Positions 1 to 11,204 of a DNA stretch of 64,000 nt are shown in pieces. Position numbers and translations under genes: made by a program. The stretch comes from Zhengitettix transpicula (taxonomy: Eukaryota > Arthropoda > Insecta > Orthoptera > Tetrigidae), in the NCBI GenBank assembly GCA_037074705.1, contig CM073590.1:132699600-132763599 (forward strand). Direction: 5' to 3'. Under the pieces are notes generated by a model. It searched no databases and was not told the DNA's origin. It saw nothing but the letters and a program-made list of their open reading frames with translations. Numbering within the stretch: the stretch's first letter is position 1; the number at the start of each line of letters is the position of its first letter.

Positions 1-1008
1 AAATGTATACGAACATATTATATATTATTATTTACATCCATGTTACCGGTTAATGAATTTTATTTTATATATGCTTTGATTTTTACACGCAGTGTTAAGA
101 AGCTAAAGTTTCACTTCTGACAAAATACACTCCAAAGACACAAGATAATAACCTCCTACCAATAACCGAGAAAATGAAAACATTCTTCAGTATCAGCCAT
201 TTTAAGTCAAACCAGTTTTTCCCAAAGTATATACATTGTTATTTTTCATTTGTATAAAATATTATGGTACTTAGTCATCGATATTATTCAAAATTTTAGT
301 AGTATGTCATTAAGAAGCATAACCACATCGTCAAGATAAATATTTTTGTGCATTTTAGGAGATAATTATGTATATTTATTTATACATTTATTTTTATTAT
401 TGTTTTTATTAATAATTTTAATATAATGCTTTATGAACGTATATTGTGCCTAATTACCAGTACCAATTTTTTGCTTTTTTTGATAATTAATGTCTAAATT
501 AATAAAAGAATAACTTTACTTGAAATTAAGGAACTTCAGTGGTATTTTTATTTCACTTTTGCTCGTCAGCGGTCTTGAGAGCTTTGTCGAATAGCACGTG
601 GTCAGTGTTCCGATACTTCTTCAGTGTTAAATCCTGTTTTCTTGACCATGGTAGACACAAAAATCCATGCGCGTGTCGGGGTTCGAAAACAGGACCGCTA
701 TGATGCAAAGCTGACTTCTACACCACAATAGGTCGGCTGATTGACGTTTACAGCATGAAAATATTAACAGTTCCATCACAAGGAATTTGGACTCGTTATA
801 ATCTACAATTCAACGATAAATGCTGACTGCGGGATTGCTAAGACAGACAGAATTTTTGAATGAAATATAGGGTAGGTTAAATGACTATGTTTGTTATTAT
901 GTAATGTCGTTACTCATATATTACGATTAAATTTAATTATATCATATGGATACGTGTTAATGGATTTCCAGGAATAGTAATATGTAATGGTTTTGTTATA
1001 TTTATGTG
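1..1008. other. Anonymous AT-rich sequence
   Basis: No gene, RNA gene or recognised repeat. A GGGGTTCGAAAACAGGACC stretch near 680 recalls a pol III B box but lacks a tRNA fold. Confidence 0.5.
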
Positions 1009-1027
1009 GCCCCACGTTGGGCGCCAA
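1009..1027 (-). other. tRNA-Lys-type primer-binding site of an LTR retrotransposon
   Basis: TTGGCGCCCAACGTGGGGC on the minus strand, five bases past the LTR end. It would pair with the 3' end (including CCA) of tRNA-Lys(CUU). Confidence 0.75.
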
Positions 1028-1031
1028 AAAT

Positions 1032-1900
1032 TGTAATTGATTAGATATATTACGCCCCCCCCCCACCCAGATTGGGAATAAAAATTGGTGTAACGATCAC
1101 TAATTATTTACATTAGCTAAAAAATGCAGAACAATATGTTCATTTTAATTTACGAAATTTCCTTAAAGACTTTTTTGGGCCTCCGGTGAGAACAAACAAA
1201 ATTTTAAATTGTATGAATAAAAAAAAAACATTAAATGGCAGTATTAATTTCATTCGCCGTTAAACAACATAAAATTCAAATAGTGGACTTTTTGGCGTGC
1301 AGGAAGTGGTAGAATCTGGCAGATCCGGTTCTGTCGGGTTTTCTGCAATTTAGCTTGCACAGTCGAAAATCTGTAATGATGTTAACTTGAAATATCACAC
1401 TGACAACTGCAATTAAATTAAGTAGTACAGTGCGGCTTGATCATTCGTGTCTTTCTTGATATTTCCTCGACGTCTTTTTAATTAAATATAATAACAAGGC
1501 TCCCTCAGCCAAAGAAACGTTCTCATAGAGACGAATACACGGCCGTTTTTGATAATAGCAGTAATAATTATGTTAAATTTAATAACCGGTTTCTCGCCAA
1601 TAACTGATTCCGTACTACTCTTTGACAAAAAAGCTTCAGCATCCAACATTACCTATTCCACAGATATGACAAATATAATATCAAATTTGCAGCTTCTGTG
1701 CAAGTAACATTTTCTGTTATACTCGACAGATGATGTTGGATTGTTTTTAGAAATTAATTAATGGCTTTGCGTTGGACAAGCAGTGTATCTGAAATGTGCT
1801 GGAGCCTTATCACTGTTTAACCACACGATTCTTCGAGGTCACATCCCGTAGCAGGTCTGGGAGAATGTGCCGTTTAGGGCGCCTGTAAAATGTGCTGGAA
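1032..1900 (-). repeat. Degraded LTR with adjacent primer-binding site
   Basis: Minus-strand reading gives an LTR end ATTACA (1032-1037). Five bases later comes TTGGCGCCCAACGTGGGGC (about 1009-1027), a primer-binding site complementary to the 3' end of an insect tRNA-Lys. A GGCCC-A-rich block near 1175-1190 resembles the GGCCCAAATAAACGACCCTG and GGCCCAGTAAACTACCCTGA blocks of the copies at 14.6 and 23.2 kb. The far LTR boundary was not found and is only an estimate. Confidence 0.55.
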
Positions 1901-2171
1901 GAACATATTGTTCTCGGAGTAATGAAGAATCCCTATATATTTATTCTTTGTATTTTAAACCCATGAATTTTAATATCTTTGTACTTCAGCTTTGAGAAGA
2001 TAAATGGTGCGCGTGTATAACGATACTATTGTGTTCCCTTTACTACACATAATTTGGTGTAGAAACCCGGGATTGGTGGAATAATAATGTCAATAATTTT
2101 GGATGTGTGACACGAAGCAAGACTAGGATTCGAGATTGAACTCTGATAATTTCTTCCAGTACTAGGGAAGA

Positions 2172-2704
2172 TTTTTTTTTTGGGTGTAGACAGGCTATGT
2201 ATAGGGTAATCCACATAGTGGCAACTCCCCTCTTATAGCATAGGTAAGGAATTTGAAAGGGGGGATGCGGAAGGGTGGAGGAAGGTAGCCAAGGGTTAGC
2301 TAGGTCCCCCGGGCTATAGTTTAAGGATCCTACCCGGCATTCGCCTAAAAGTAATGCAGGACGAACCCTAGGAAAACCTGCATCAGGTAGGTCGGACATT
2401 TGGTACTAGTCCCACGCCCTTCCGATGGCGGGAGAGGGGTTTGCTGTGGGGTCGCAGCTTACTCCTCGCCATGCCTTGGCCCGTTTAGGAGGCAGCTGGC
2501 CGACTATTCCAATAGGAATAGCGGACAACTCTTACCGTATGCCCAAGGTCTGTGACCCCGGAAACATACACCTCTCAAAACAGACCGAGGTGCCTCGGCA
2601 TGTGGGAACCTTAGTTCAAAAAACCAGAGAGTTGTGAAGGCATCCTCAAAGGTAGCCCCCGCCAGAGCTCTCTGGGAATGTTTACCTGCGAGAGAATCCT
2701 CTCT
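2172..2704 (-). mobile_element. S-repeat copy 1 (near full length, with target duplication)
   Basis: The S family is about 540 bp long. On its sense strand it begins with a CCTGCGAG...CTCGCAGG hairpin and ends TAGCCTG followed by a short linker and an A-run. This copy is antisense to the plus strand, so it starts with a T-run here. It is flanked by similar sequences ending CTAGGGAAGA (2153-2171 and 2704-2722), consistent with a LINE-type target duplication. It belongs to the subfamily with GTGTAGACAGGCTATG next to the tail. No tRNA-like promoter boxes were seen. Confidence 0.85.
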
Positions 2705-2722
2705 CTTCCTTGCTAGGGAAGA

Positions 2723-3011
2723 TTTTTTTTTAGGGTAACAGGCTACATGAGGGTAATCCACATGGTGGCAACTCCCTTTTAATAGCATAGGAAGGGATCT
2801 GAAAGGGGGGGGGGATGCGGAAGGGTAGAGGACGGTAGCCAAGGGTTAACTAGGACCCCCGGGCTGTAGTTTAAGGATCCTACCCGGTATTCGCCCAAAA
2901 GTAATGCAGGGATAACCCTAGAAAAACCTGCATCAGGTAGGTCGAGCATTGGATACTTGTCGAACGCCCTTCCGATAGCGGGAGAAGAGTTTGCTATGGG
3001 GACGCAGCATT
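2723..3011 (-). mobile_element. S-repeat copy 2 (5'-truncated)
   Basis: Begins with a T-run directly after the right flank of copy 1. It belongs to the GGGTAACAGGCTACATG subfamily. Similarity stops at GACGCAGCAT (about 3009), so the 5' half of the element is missing, as in LINE-mobilised insertions. Confidence 0.85.
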
Positions 3012-3669
3012 TAACCGGTATCAAACTTCTGGACGCGATTATTCAACTCAACTGCAAAACCAAGTTGGGCAGTTTGTGCCTTTCCTTTGCATTGTGTTTG
3101 GTTCCATCGTCATTTTAAATGTGTAGTAGACAAGATTTAAATAGTAACTAGTGTGTTTACTAGCACTATATCCTCAAAATTGTGTCACGGCCATTCAAAT
3201 GCCATATTGATGTGTTATTATAAGTCATTGAGGAAGTTCCTTATCAACCGGCACTACCTCATATGTATACATAATCACGATTACTACACACTAGTTGTTA
3301 TATAATCAGAAATTACATTATATTTGATTGTTTTATGAGTAGTTTGTAAACTTATTGAACTATAATTGTGCATTCATTATGGATATCTTAAGCGATATGA
3401 AAGTAGCAAGTGAAAATACGTGCGGTCAGTGGCGGAAGTAGTGCATTTACAGACGAAACGAGTTTAGGTGATTGCAAATACTACAGAGTCCGAAGTTGCA
3501 CTTTATATCCCTTGAAAACCTGGTAAGAATATTATAAATCCATTCAGGATATTTTCTGAACCCCGTGTTGATTGGAACACCATGTTGACTTGAAAACTTA
3601 CGTTTGCTGATTTCCTATGCTTCAATAGCGGTCACCTTGGGCTCCAAGCGCTACAAGTGTGATCATAGC
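3012..3669. other. Anonymous sequence before the BEL/Pao relic
   Basis: No recognisable coding frame. It probably includes more of the retrotransposon. Confidence 0.4.
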
Positions 3670-4230
3670 TTAATATGCACAGAATTAGTGACCAAATCCT
3701 CATTTGCCGTCTCCACGGTTTCCATCCCGGATTTACATACCAGCAAACAGTCCAGATTTATATCACTGGTCCTACGAGAATAAATATACCGTCGTGCGGG
3801 ATACTTGCCTCCGAAAGTAAATCAAGTTTCATTAGCAGTGATTTAGTGGACCAACTAAAGTTACGTGTTGTCGGACACACAGATTTATCTGATACTGCAT
3901 TTTAGCCAACGAGGTCTGTGAAGTTCAAATTGAAACCTAGTAAATTTGCAAGTATGCTTCTGTCTGTATTTGAGTGTCGAAGAAAACATTCATAAGAAAT
4001 GTGTGTTAAGAAGAAAATACCTTTAACCGCTACCTCTTGCCCCAAAACTCCAACTTCTTGATTTATCGGACGAGTAAAACTCGTCTATTGAATCTCTGAT
4101 AGGTGGAGACTGCTACTAGAAGGTGATTAAACGTTTGTCCAGCGCAGTAGTACGTCTTCCTCCAAGGTTTGGATGCATACTCAGAGCAGGTCAGGTGTCA
4201 TATTTCACCATTCATTCATCCAACCTCTTC
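3670..4230 (+). pseudogene. BEL/Pao-type retrotransposon pol relic (protease region)
   Basis: An ATG-started frame at 3675-3905 contains IPSCGILASESKSSFISSDL followed by VDQLKLRVVGHTDLS. This resembles the peptidase A17/DUF1758 region of BEL/Pao polyproteins, where a D-G-x-S-x-S-S-F-I motif is usual; here the catalytic aspartate region is altered. After a frame change, a later stretch reads SSIESLIGGDCY and RLPPRFGCILRAGQ (about 4080-4190). This matches the 'idiLiGxDyyw' and 'PskFGwilsG' blocks that follow the protease in that family. Stops and frameshifts show it is dead. No gag, reverse transcriptase or paired LTRs were recognised next to it. Confidence 0.6.
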
Positions 4231-4704
4231 CACTCCCTCACTGTTACTACTTCTTTCAAGAATAGCTTAAGTCTCTTCTGCGCCTCAGAAACTTTATAAA
4301 AAAATATCAACAAGAGGAAACATGGATAACGTGTATTGCGTATTATGATATTTTTCCAGCTGCCAAGAGCTCACATCTCGTCCACGTCAACACCGTAATA
4401 CTTCATGTCTCGAATACCATTAATTCGGCTGCCAAGTCCGCCTTATTGTTTCTTCAAATTCTCAGGGGTCCAGCTTCCGTTTGTTCCAAGCCCTTCTTTT
4501 CACCTGGACGACAGCTTTTAAACTCTAGCATTGGTGCAGCCAGTGATGAGAAGAGTGAGCAATAAATCTAGTCTTATCATCCCTCAGCCATTCTTAGATT
4601 TTCAGTAAAATTAGCCTGTGTGTCTATTCCCTCCGGTTAACAAAAAAAAGTACCTAACTGGGGTCTGCCCCCCCCCCCAAATTTTTAAATTATTTTAAAG
4701 CAGC

Positions 4705-4759
<55 letters not shown>

Positions 4760-5102
4760 TCCAACAACGTTCTGCGCATTTTTTTTATTTATTATTATTA
4801 TTATTATTTAGTAATAATATTATTGGAACATCGTATCTCTCTATATCCCGGGATCTAAATTGTAAGCTGCAGGATATCTTTGGGAAAACCAACCTAACTT
4901 CAGTTTGTTGACTTTTTAATAATATTGGGAAATAATTTGTAACACAATATTTGTTGAGTTCGATTGTTGAGCTGTTTTAGAGTTAAATTGGCTGATTTAA
5001 AAAGTGTAGTAAGTTTTCTTCTGCCACGTGAAGTTTTTACATAACAGTAGGAGACCAGTGACAGGTTCATACTTGTCTGGAGTAGTTCAGTTGAATCCTT
5101 TC
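4231..5102. other. Anonymous sequence with C-run and (TA)n
   Basis: A C9 run at about 4670 and the (TA)n at 4713. Nothing else recognised. Confidence 0.5.
4713..4757. repeat. (TA)n microsatellite
   Basis: Uninterrupted TA dinucleotides. Confidence 0.98.
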
Positions 5103-5935
5103 TTTATATTTGTCTCTGTTACTTCGAGTCTCAAATGCTTAAACAGCCCCGATTCGTTTTGTTATATATGTGCCAGTTCTATCTTTCCCAGCCAAAGGGC
5201 AGACAACATTGGTCAGCCCTATTTTGCCTATTTTAAAGTGAAAATTTACGATCAAGATCATGGGCACCTCTCAAAGTGTGCAGTGTGTCGAGAGTTTACA
5301 GATTTGGTCGAAGGGAACACGTGATAAATTTCCATTTGGTATACCGATGATTTGACGAGAGCCCAGTGATCACTCAAGTGATTGTTACTTTTGTCGGGAT
5401 AGAAACAAGAAATACAATTTAAAATAAAGTGACATAGTTTACCATCAGCTACACGCGTAGTGCCTCATTCGACTGAAATCCTAGCGGCAGTTTTAAAGAA
5501 ATTACCATCTTTGGTAATATAGGAATACGAGTTTGGTGAAGATCGATGTGACCCCAACGACGAAAATTTTTATATTGAAGTTGATTCCGTTCGTTATGAA
5601 TTTGAATTTGGGTTTAATGATGTGGCAAGAGATTTGGGACTATTGAACAAAGACTGCATTCAAAAATTCTGTCAAAGACTTTCTTGGAAATACACGAGCA
5701 CAGAATTAAACCTAAATTCTGTAGCATCTCTATTGTTGCTCGGCAGCAACACGAGAATCAAATTTCTTTTTTTTTATATCCCAAGTTGCTGACTTCCATA
5801 AAAAAATGTTGGTGCAGTGATGAGCAGAGGGAACGATTCCACCAAGATTTGATGGTCATGGAGACACTGTGTCAAAGCACATTGGATGTATTATTGTTAA
5901 ACCATGAAGCGTCAATGTCCACAGATTAAAGTTAT
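5103..5935 (+). pseudogene. Degenerate arthropod repeat gene of unknown function (C-x2-C / ERFHQD family)
   Basis: The first part (about 5125-5420) contains KCLNSPDSFCYICASSIF, KVKIYDQDHGH and, after a frame change, FGIPMI and REPSDHSSDCYFC. From about 5590 the text reads FGFNDVARDLGLL and KDFLGNTRAQN, and at 5815-5880 SDEQRERFHQDLMVMETLCQ. I recognise these blocks, in this order, from a multicopy uncharacterised protein family common in arthropod genomes. It has cysteine-rich N-terminal motifs and a conserved C-terminal block, and is probably carried by a mobile element. The central part is missing between the RDLGLL and FLGN blocks, and several stops and frameshifts are present. The function of the family is not known to me. 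Confidence 0.6.
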
Positions 5936-6984
5936 AAACTAATTTTTTTACGTTAATATGTACGTTTACCGTTTGGTTCATAAACTGTACTATTAGTATG
6001 ATCACAATTTAACTTGAAGTAACTATATATTGCCTTTGTATGAATAACACTATTCTTTGTAAACAGTATATTTGCTACTTTAGCTTTGCACCTTTTGCAT
6101 TACTTTCGAGACAAAGTATACAAAATCTTGTAGCTTAAAAAGTAGACGTCATTGACAAAAACAGCAGTTTTTTGGATTCAGATACCAGCAGCTAGTCAAG
6201 TACAAGTCACATAGCTTAGATATCAAAGTTTCTGTTCCCCAGAGATAATAGTTAAAAATTTCAACCATGACAATTTCTTAGAATTTGAATTTGATTTGAT
6301 CTGATCTAGTATCATTGAAGTGTATTGCCTCCACCACGAATTTGATTCTGATTGATGTAAAATCGTTTAATCTATATAATAATTTTTAATATTTTTAATT
6401 TATGTCAATATTCTCTTACCAATAAGGATTTATTTATACCTAATTTTTTTCTTTTGTATGAACCTAAAGTTCATTTATGTATTATCTCATTTATCTAATG
6501 TATTATATCCTCCCTTATACAACTATTTGTTCTTATATTTCCTTATATGTTTATTTTCTGATTAATGAAGACTGTCAGGATTTTTGACTTTTCCTATTTC
6601 TTTATGGGGTACTAATGGAATATATTAAATCTAAATAAACTTAATCCCTTAAACCGAAATTCGTTATATTTTCTGAAATAATTTCAGGGGAATGCAGTTT
6701 GGGCTCCCATAATATAAATTCTGTCTCCTCATCCCCAATATTCCTCGCCCTAAAACTCCTTCATTAAACACAAGCAAATATGGAATATGAGGGTCTTCGT
6801 GACTATTTTGAATGTTCTATATAATTAGTTTCATATTTTCCCAACCTACAGTTCTGGACGTTGTGAAGAATACTGTTTATATACTTAAGTTAAGTAATAA
6901 ATATGTAACTTAAAGAAATATATCAGCTTCAAAGTGGCTAATCTACTTAATTACTCGCCCTACACTTGTATGAGGCGGTCAGCG

Positions 6985-7085
6985 GCGCTGCGTGGGCGGG
7001 GCGTCCCTAGAATAGCGCCTGATTCACTCACCTCGTTTCCACGGCCGCCTCTATAAACATCTTTCGTGATTATTTATCGGTGCTC
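6985..7085 (+). promoter_or_regulatory. GC box and TATA-like pair
   Basis: GGGCGGGGC (about 6996-7004) is followed by CTATAAAC near 7051. A small ATG frame begins at 7121 (MRKTFVSSVPHVATQRNAS) and reaches a weak GTAATT donor-like site. No gene could be followed beyond it. Confidence 0.25.
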
Positions 7086-8041
7086 TTAAAGACCGCGCCT
7101 AGACGCGTAAAGGGATAACTATGCGGAAGACATTCGTGTCGAGCGTGCCTCACGTTGCGACTCAACGTAATGCGTCGGTAATTAAAATGGTGCAGTGGAA
7201 CGAATGAATCAAACAATTAAAACGGTTAAATTTTAGAACAAGTAGTTGAAAGTAATAAATCAAAGTTAATGTTATGTATCAGACACGCATAAGTTAATCA
7301 GTCACTTACATATGAAATTTCAAAGTGTTATTGTGTAAAGCGTGAGCCATAAGAAATAGTGCATCGTTTAGCGCGAACTCTTATACTGACCTAACAGTAA
7401 TTATTTTTGGAATAATATTATTATAGAATTAGCACCACACCTGCTTTCTTGTTTTCATTGTCCACGAAGCTGTAGAGAAGCAAGGACGCTAATGTTTGAA
7501 TGTAATGTAATACTTTTACTTTTCCGATTATTAAATAGCGAATTCATCATTTTCTTGACCAAAGAAAAATGTTACCATTAGCCAATTCGTATCTCGTGCT
7601 ACTATCTGGCTACATACGAAAGCCGTAGAAACTGAAAGTAGAGTTTTGAATGTAATGTGCTTGCTCATATACCACGTACAGTTGAATTAATAGCAATTAA
7701 AATTTCAATTACCTACACAAGTAACAATTGTCAAGTATCAAGTAAATACATTTACTGCATTTAGTGTCCATAAGAGATGTTGAACATATTAAGTAATTAA
7801 AAATATTTATAACTTCATGACTGTAATTATATTTGTAATTAAATAATTAAAAAAACTGTATGGTAAAATTTTTGCTTATATTTGTCAATTTATACTTCAT
7901 ATTTGTGGAAATGAATACAGAATCAATTAAATTCTCTCATATAGTACTCATTTAGTTTAAATAAATTTTGTTTATTTTATAAAATGAAAATATAAATTAT
8001 TATCAGGAATAATAATTAAATAAATTTTTACATTTAATTAT

Positions 8042-8254
8042 ATGGGTCTTTGTAGGGATAAACTAGTTGCGATGAACGCGGTTTCAAGTCTGTGTAGAGA
8101 AATACTGAATATTTACCCTGAAGCAACTGTTGTCACGTATAAGATTACAGTTCGGAGAGAAATTTCACAAGAATTTTGTTGGCAAACCATAATTCCCGTG
8201 GCTCGTTGCCACACTAAAGAACAGGGCTGTGCCAAGAAAGACACTATAAACTAA
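8042..8254 (+). CDS. Orphan 70-codon frame, doubtful
   Basis: ATG-started frame with no recognised domain or splice support, in anonymous AT-rich DNA. Most likely chance. Confidence 0.12.
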   Translation: MGLCRDKLVAMNAVSSLCREILNIYPEATVVTYKITVRREISQEFCWQTIIPVARCHTKEQGCAKKDTIN

Positions 8255-9649
8255 ATTTTCCTTGCGTGTACAGTTTAAGTGGTAACAATCCTGAGCATAG
8301 TATATTGAGAATGAAACTAAGTACTCGATGTACCAATATAACTTAATATTTAAGCCGAAGATCCTCAGTTACATGCAGTTTAAGGCCAAGTTAATGCAAC
8401 GAAACCTTCTTCTCTGAACAATGTCAAAGAGCAGAACGGAAATTCTCGTTTCTGGCTCTTGAGTTACGTTAAACTTCGTTGGACGTTATATTCAGGAAGT
8501 TTAGTCCAATTAAAATGATAATATTGAAAGCTTTTTGCGATAGGTGACACTGTGCTGAAAGGTTTAAAATGCTACTGTTATTTATTTGTAAATTTAAGGT
8601 AATAAATTGTGGACAGGCCGCACAATTGAACTGGTTCGTGTGTGAAATCCATGAATTATTGGCATTTTAAATTTATATAGAAGCAATCAGGGATAACAAG
8701 TAACGTAAAGAAATATATTTTTCTTTTTAAAATGATAGTTTCTCCAAAATATGAGTTAAAAACGACAAGAAGTAATTGAAATAAATACCTGTTACGTGAC
8801 TATTGCAAAACTATCTACTGTTAACTGATATACCTTGAGCGGCGAAACCTTTGAAAGAAATGACTGACTTTCAACGAAGCGCAACACGAGTAATTTATGT
8901 TCGTGCCTAAGGAGATCAGATCAGTAGACTGTTAGTAAAAATGAGCTTGACGATATAAAACACTGATAAAGGATTATTATTAATACAGCAGATGATACAA
9001 CTATGTTTTACTGTCTGCAATAAACCAAAAATCGACCAACACCGAGTGTAAAATGATAGCTGAAAAAATTTGCATAACACGAAGAAGATTAAAAATTTCC
9101 CACATACACATTTCTTTCAAAGTAATCTTGCAGATGCCAAATTTTTGACATTGCATATTATAATTTTCTAATCCACTTCACGGTCCATTAAAATTTCGAC
9201 AATTGTCTGAGGCCTTTCCCAGTCTCTTAATAACGACGACAAATTGTACTAATTTTTATTAGCCTCTTTCCAACGTTTTCTTAAGCTTTCTTATTATCCT
9301 TAGACTACTTATCGTTCAACATGCTTAGCCGAGCAATATTTCCATGTATTTCGAGCGTCACTTCAAAATATTTTTTTTCTTCATTCAAATACTCATTAAG
9401 AATTTCTATTCTGAAATCGTATATATGTATTAATTTTCTTTGAAAAATGCTTTCTGATTTTGTGCTTTCTTATCCATAATTTGATTCCGTCCTTTATAAA
9501 TTTTCAATATCAATTACGAAACTCAGACATTATTGTAGATACTTAATATTTTATTAACATAGAAATTAACGAAAGCTAAGAATAACAATACTAAATACGA
9601 CCTTCATGCATTACAACTTTAAATAAAGAAACGATAAGTAATCAAATTT

Positions 9650-9804
9650 AAAAGTGCGGGACGTTTCGGCACGGATTCGCGCCGTTAACTAGTGTTATTG
9701 TGTTTAATTGTCTACAATTTTAGTTCTTACGTTTAATTTCCAGTTTCAAGTTTTTCGTCGTTAGAAAAAGACGTCAATCCGCGTCGAAACGTCGGGGGCT
9801 TTTA
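9650..9804. repeat. Foldback repeat, Penelope-end-like
   Basis: The left arm AAAGTGCGGGACGTTTCGGC and right arm (GCGTCGAAACGTCGGGGGCT) are imperfect inverted copies of about 38 bp. The arms resemble the inverted ends of the Penelope-like element at 57545-58732. The centre has no coding signal. Confidence 0.6.
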
Positions 9805-10277
9805 ATTTTAAAATTTCTTATTATTTCTCAATTTAAGGTTGGTATGTTTGAAGGTCGTATTTTGTGTTATTTAATATTATTGTAAGCATTATTGTTTCTT
9901 CCTCGTTGCCTATTTTTGAAACTGTATAGTTAGACGCAGTGTCCACTAATTGACGCCACGGAGAAGAAGAGTACAAATTTTTGTTACGCTGGTTACATAA
10001 ATAGAGGTGTATCAGTTTTTAGCGTAGTTCAGGAGAGAGAAAAATCGATTTTTGCATAGAGTTTTGATGAATTTAAAATCTTTTCTCACCATAAAACTTT
10101 GTGTTTCATTCATGACGGGTTAAAATATTACATTGTGATATTGAGTTACTCAGGTAAATTTTAACTCGTATACAGGTGTTCACAGAACAAAACCAGTGGT
10201 GACCCAGAGAAGAGGACACCTGCGGATGTAAACAAGACACTCGCGTGCTTAGAACGCTGACCATGAGTGGGCACGTC

Positions 10278-10312
10278 TATAAATACTAGCGTCCCTCTGC
10301 CAGCGCTCAATT
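10278..10312 (+). promoter_or_regulatory. Candidate TATA/initiator promoter
   Basis: TATAAATA at 10278-10285 lies about 29 bp before TCAATT at 10307, the spacing of a TATA box and an arthropod initiator (consensus TCAGT, here weak). A GC-rich island follows at 10450-10780. No recognised gene is downstream, so this is a motif-based suggestion only. Confidence 0.35.
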
Positions 10313-10449
10313 CCGGGGCCAAAATACGCGACCCTGCACGATATACATAGTCTGCCACAATTGTCGAATTACTCTACTCAAAGAACAATTCGTTCGTCAT
10401 TATCATGTTTTGGAAACGACTCTGTTGATTGTAACATATTTGTCACTGC

Positions 10450-10780
10450 ACACGGGAAGCACATCGTTTGGAGGATTCACCTTGTTCGCCAAGCCACAGC
10501 AGGAAGGAGGACGGCCGCCGCCCCCAGGCCGATCGTAGCGCCTGCAGGGGCCCGTGCAGGTGGCATCGGCAGGCGGGGGACGCGTGCACCGGCTCCCGCA
10601 TCGCGACGACTAGCGTCCCGACGCCCTGCGACGTCTCGGCGCACGCGCTCCCGCCCCCGCGCGCCCCACCTGGCGGCTAGATCCGATAGCGCGAACATGA
10701 CTGACGCCGGCCTTGGTGTAAATATAGACGCACCTGAGCCCCGAATACCACCTGAAGACGACTGCAACAGTCCGTCTGTG
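10450..10780. other. GC-rich island of unclear role
   Basis: This is the most GC-rich, CpG-rich block in the window. All frames are arginine/alanine/proline-rich and low in complexity. On the plus strand it would lie in the transcript from the TATA box at 10278, with AATAAA near 10900. On the minus strand it has a TCTTCAG acceptor-like site near 10756 and an AAG|GTGAAT donor-like site near 10480, in a frame compatible with following Ig exon E. The encoded residues resemble no family I know, so I do not call it coding. Confidence 0.35.
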
Positions 10781-11204
10781 AAGCCCCGCGCAGACACACG
10801 TATTACAACAATTCACACTGTATAGACAATGTTGTCGGTAATTGTAGCTGTTCCAACAATTCATATACGTGCAAGAAAAGAAACGCTGATTCACAGAATC
10901 AATAAAAAAAATCCATAGTACATATTATGTGAAACGTGATCTCACTGCATTTTGAAATTCGAGACTTGTATGTAACTTTAAATATGATAACGAGGTGATG
11001 CATATTTCTCACAGAAGTATCACAGTCACGTATAATGCCAGATATTTTAGTTTAAATCCGCTCATATATCAAGTTATTGATCATATTAAACTACTTATTT
11101 TTTTCTTTTATGAGTTACTCGTCTGTCAATAATAGACAGTGCACATCATCAGCAATTCATGCAACATACATTCTTCATTTGGTAATTATGTCTAGGTTTT
11201 TGAC

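Larger units (their letters stand above)
5940..9649. other. Anonymous AT-rich sequence
   Basis: Apart from the GC/TATA motifs near 7 kb and one short frame at 8042, I see no gene or repeat. On the gene model this would be intronic or intergenic 3' of exon E. Confidence 0.5.

Noticed and set aside
680..705. GGGGTTCGAAAACAGGACC as a tRNA or SINE B box
   Set aside because: No A box at the right distance and no cloverleaf could be drawn.
7021..7060. Minus-strand first exon MFIEAAVETR ending at a GTGAGTG donor
   Set aside because: Only about 29 bp of coding, no promoter evidence and no downstream partner exon.
10477..10797. Minus-strand exon of the Ig gene in the GC-rich island
   Set aside because: The phase is compatible and splice-like sites exist, but the encoded Arg/Ala/Pro-rich text fits no domain; kept only as an open possibility.
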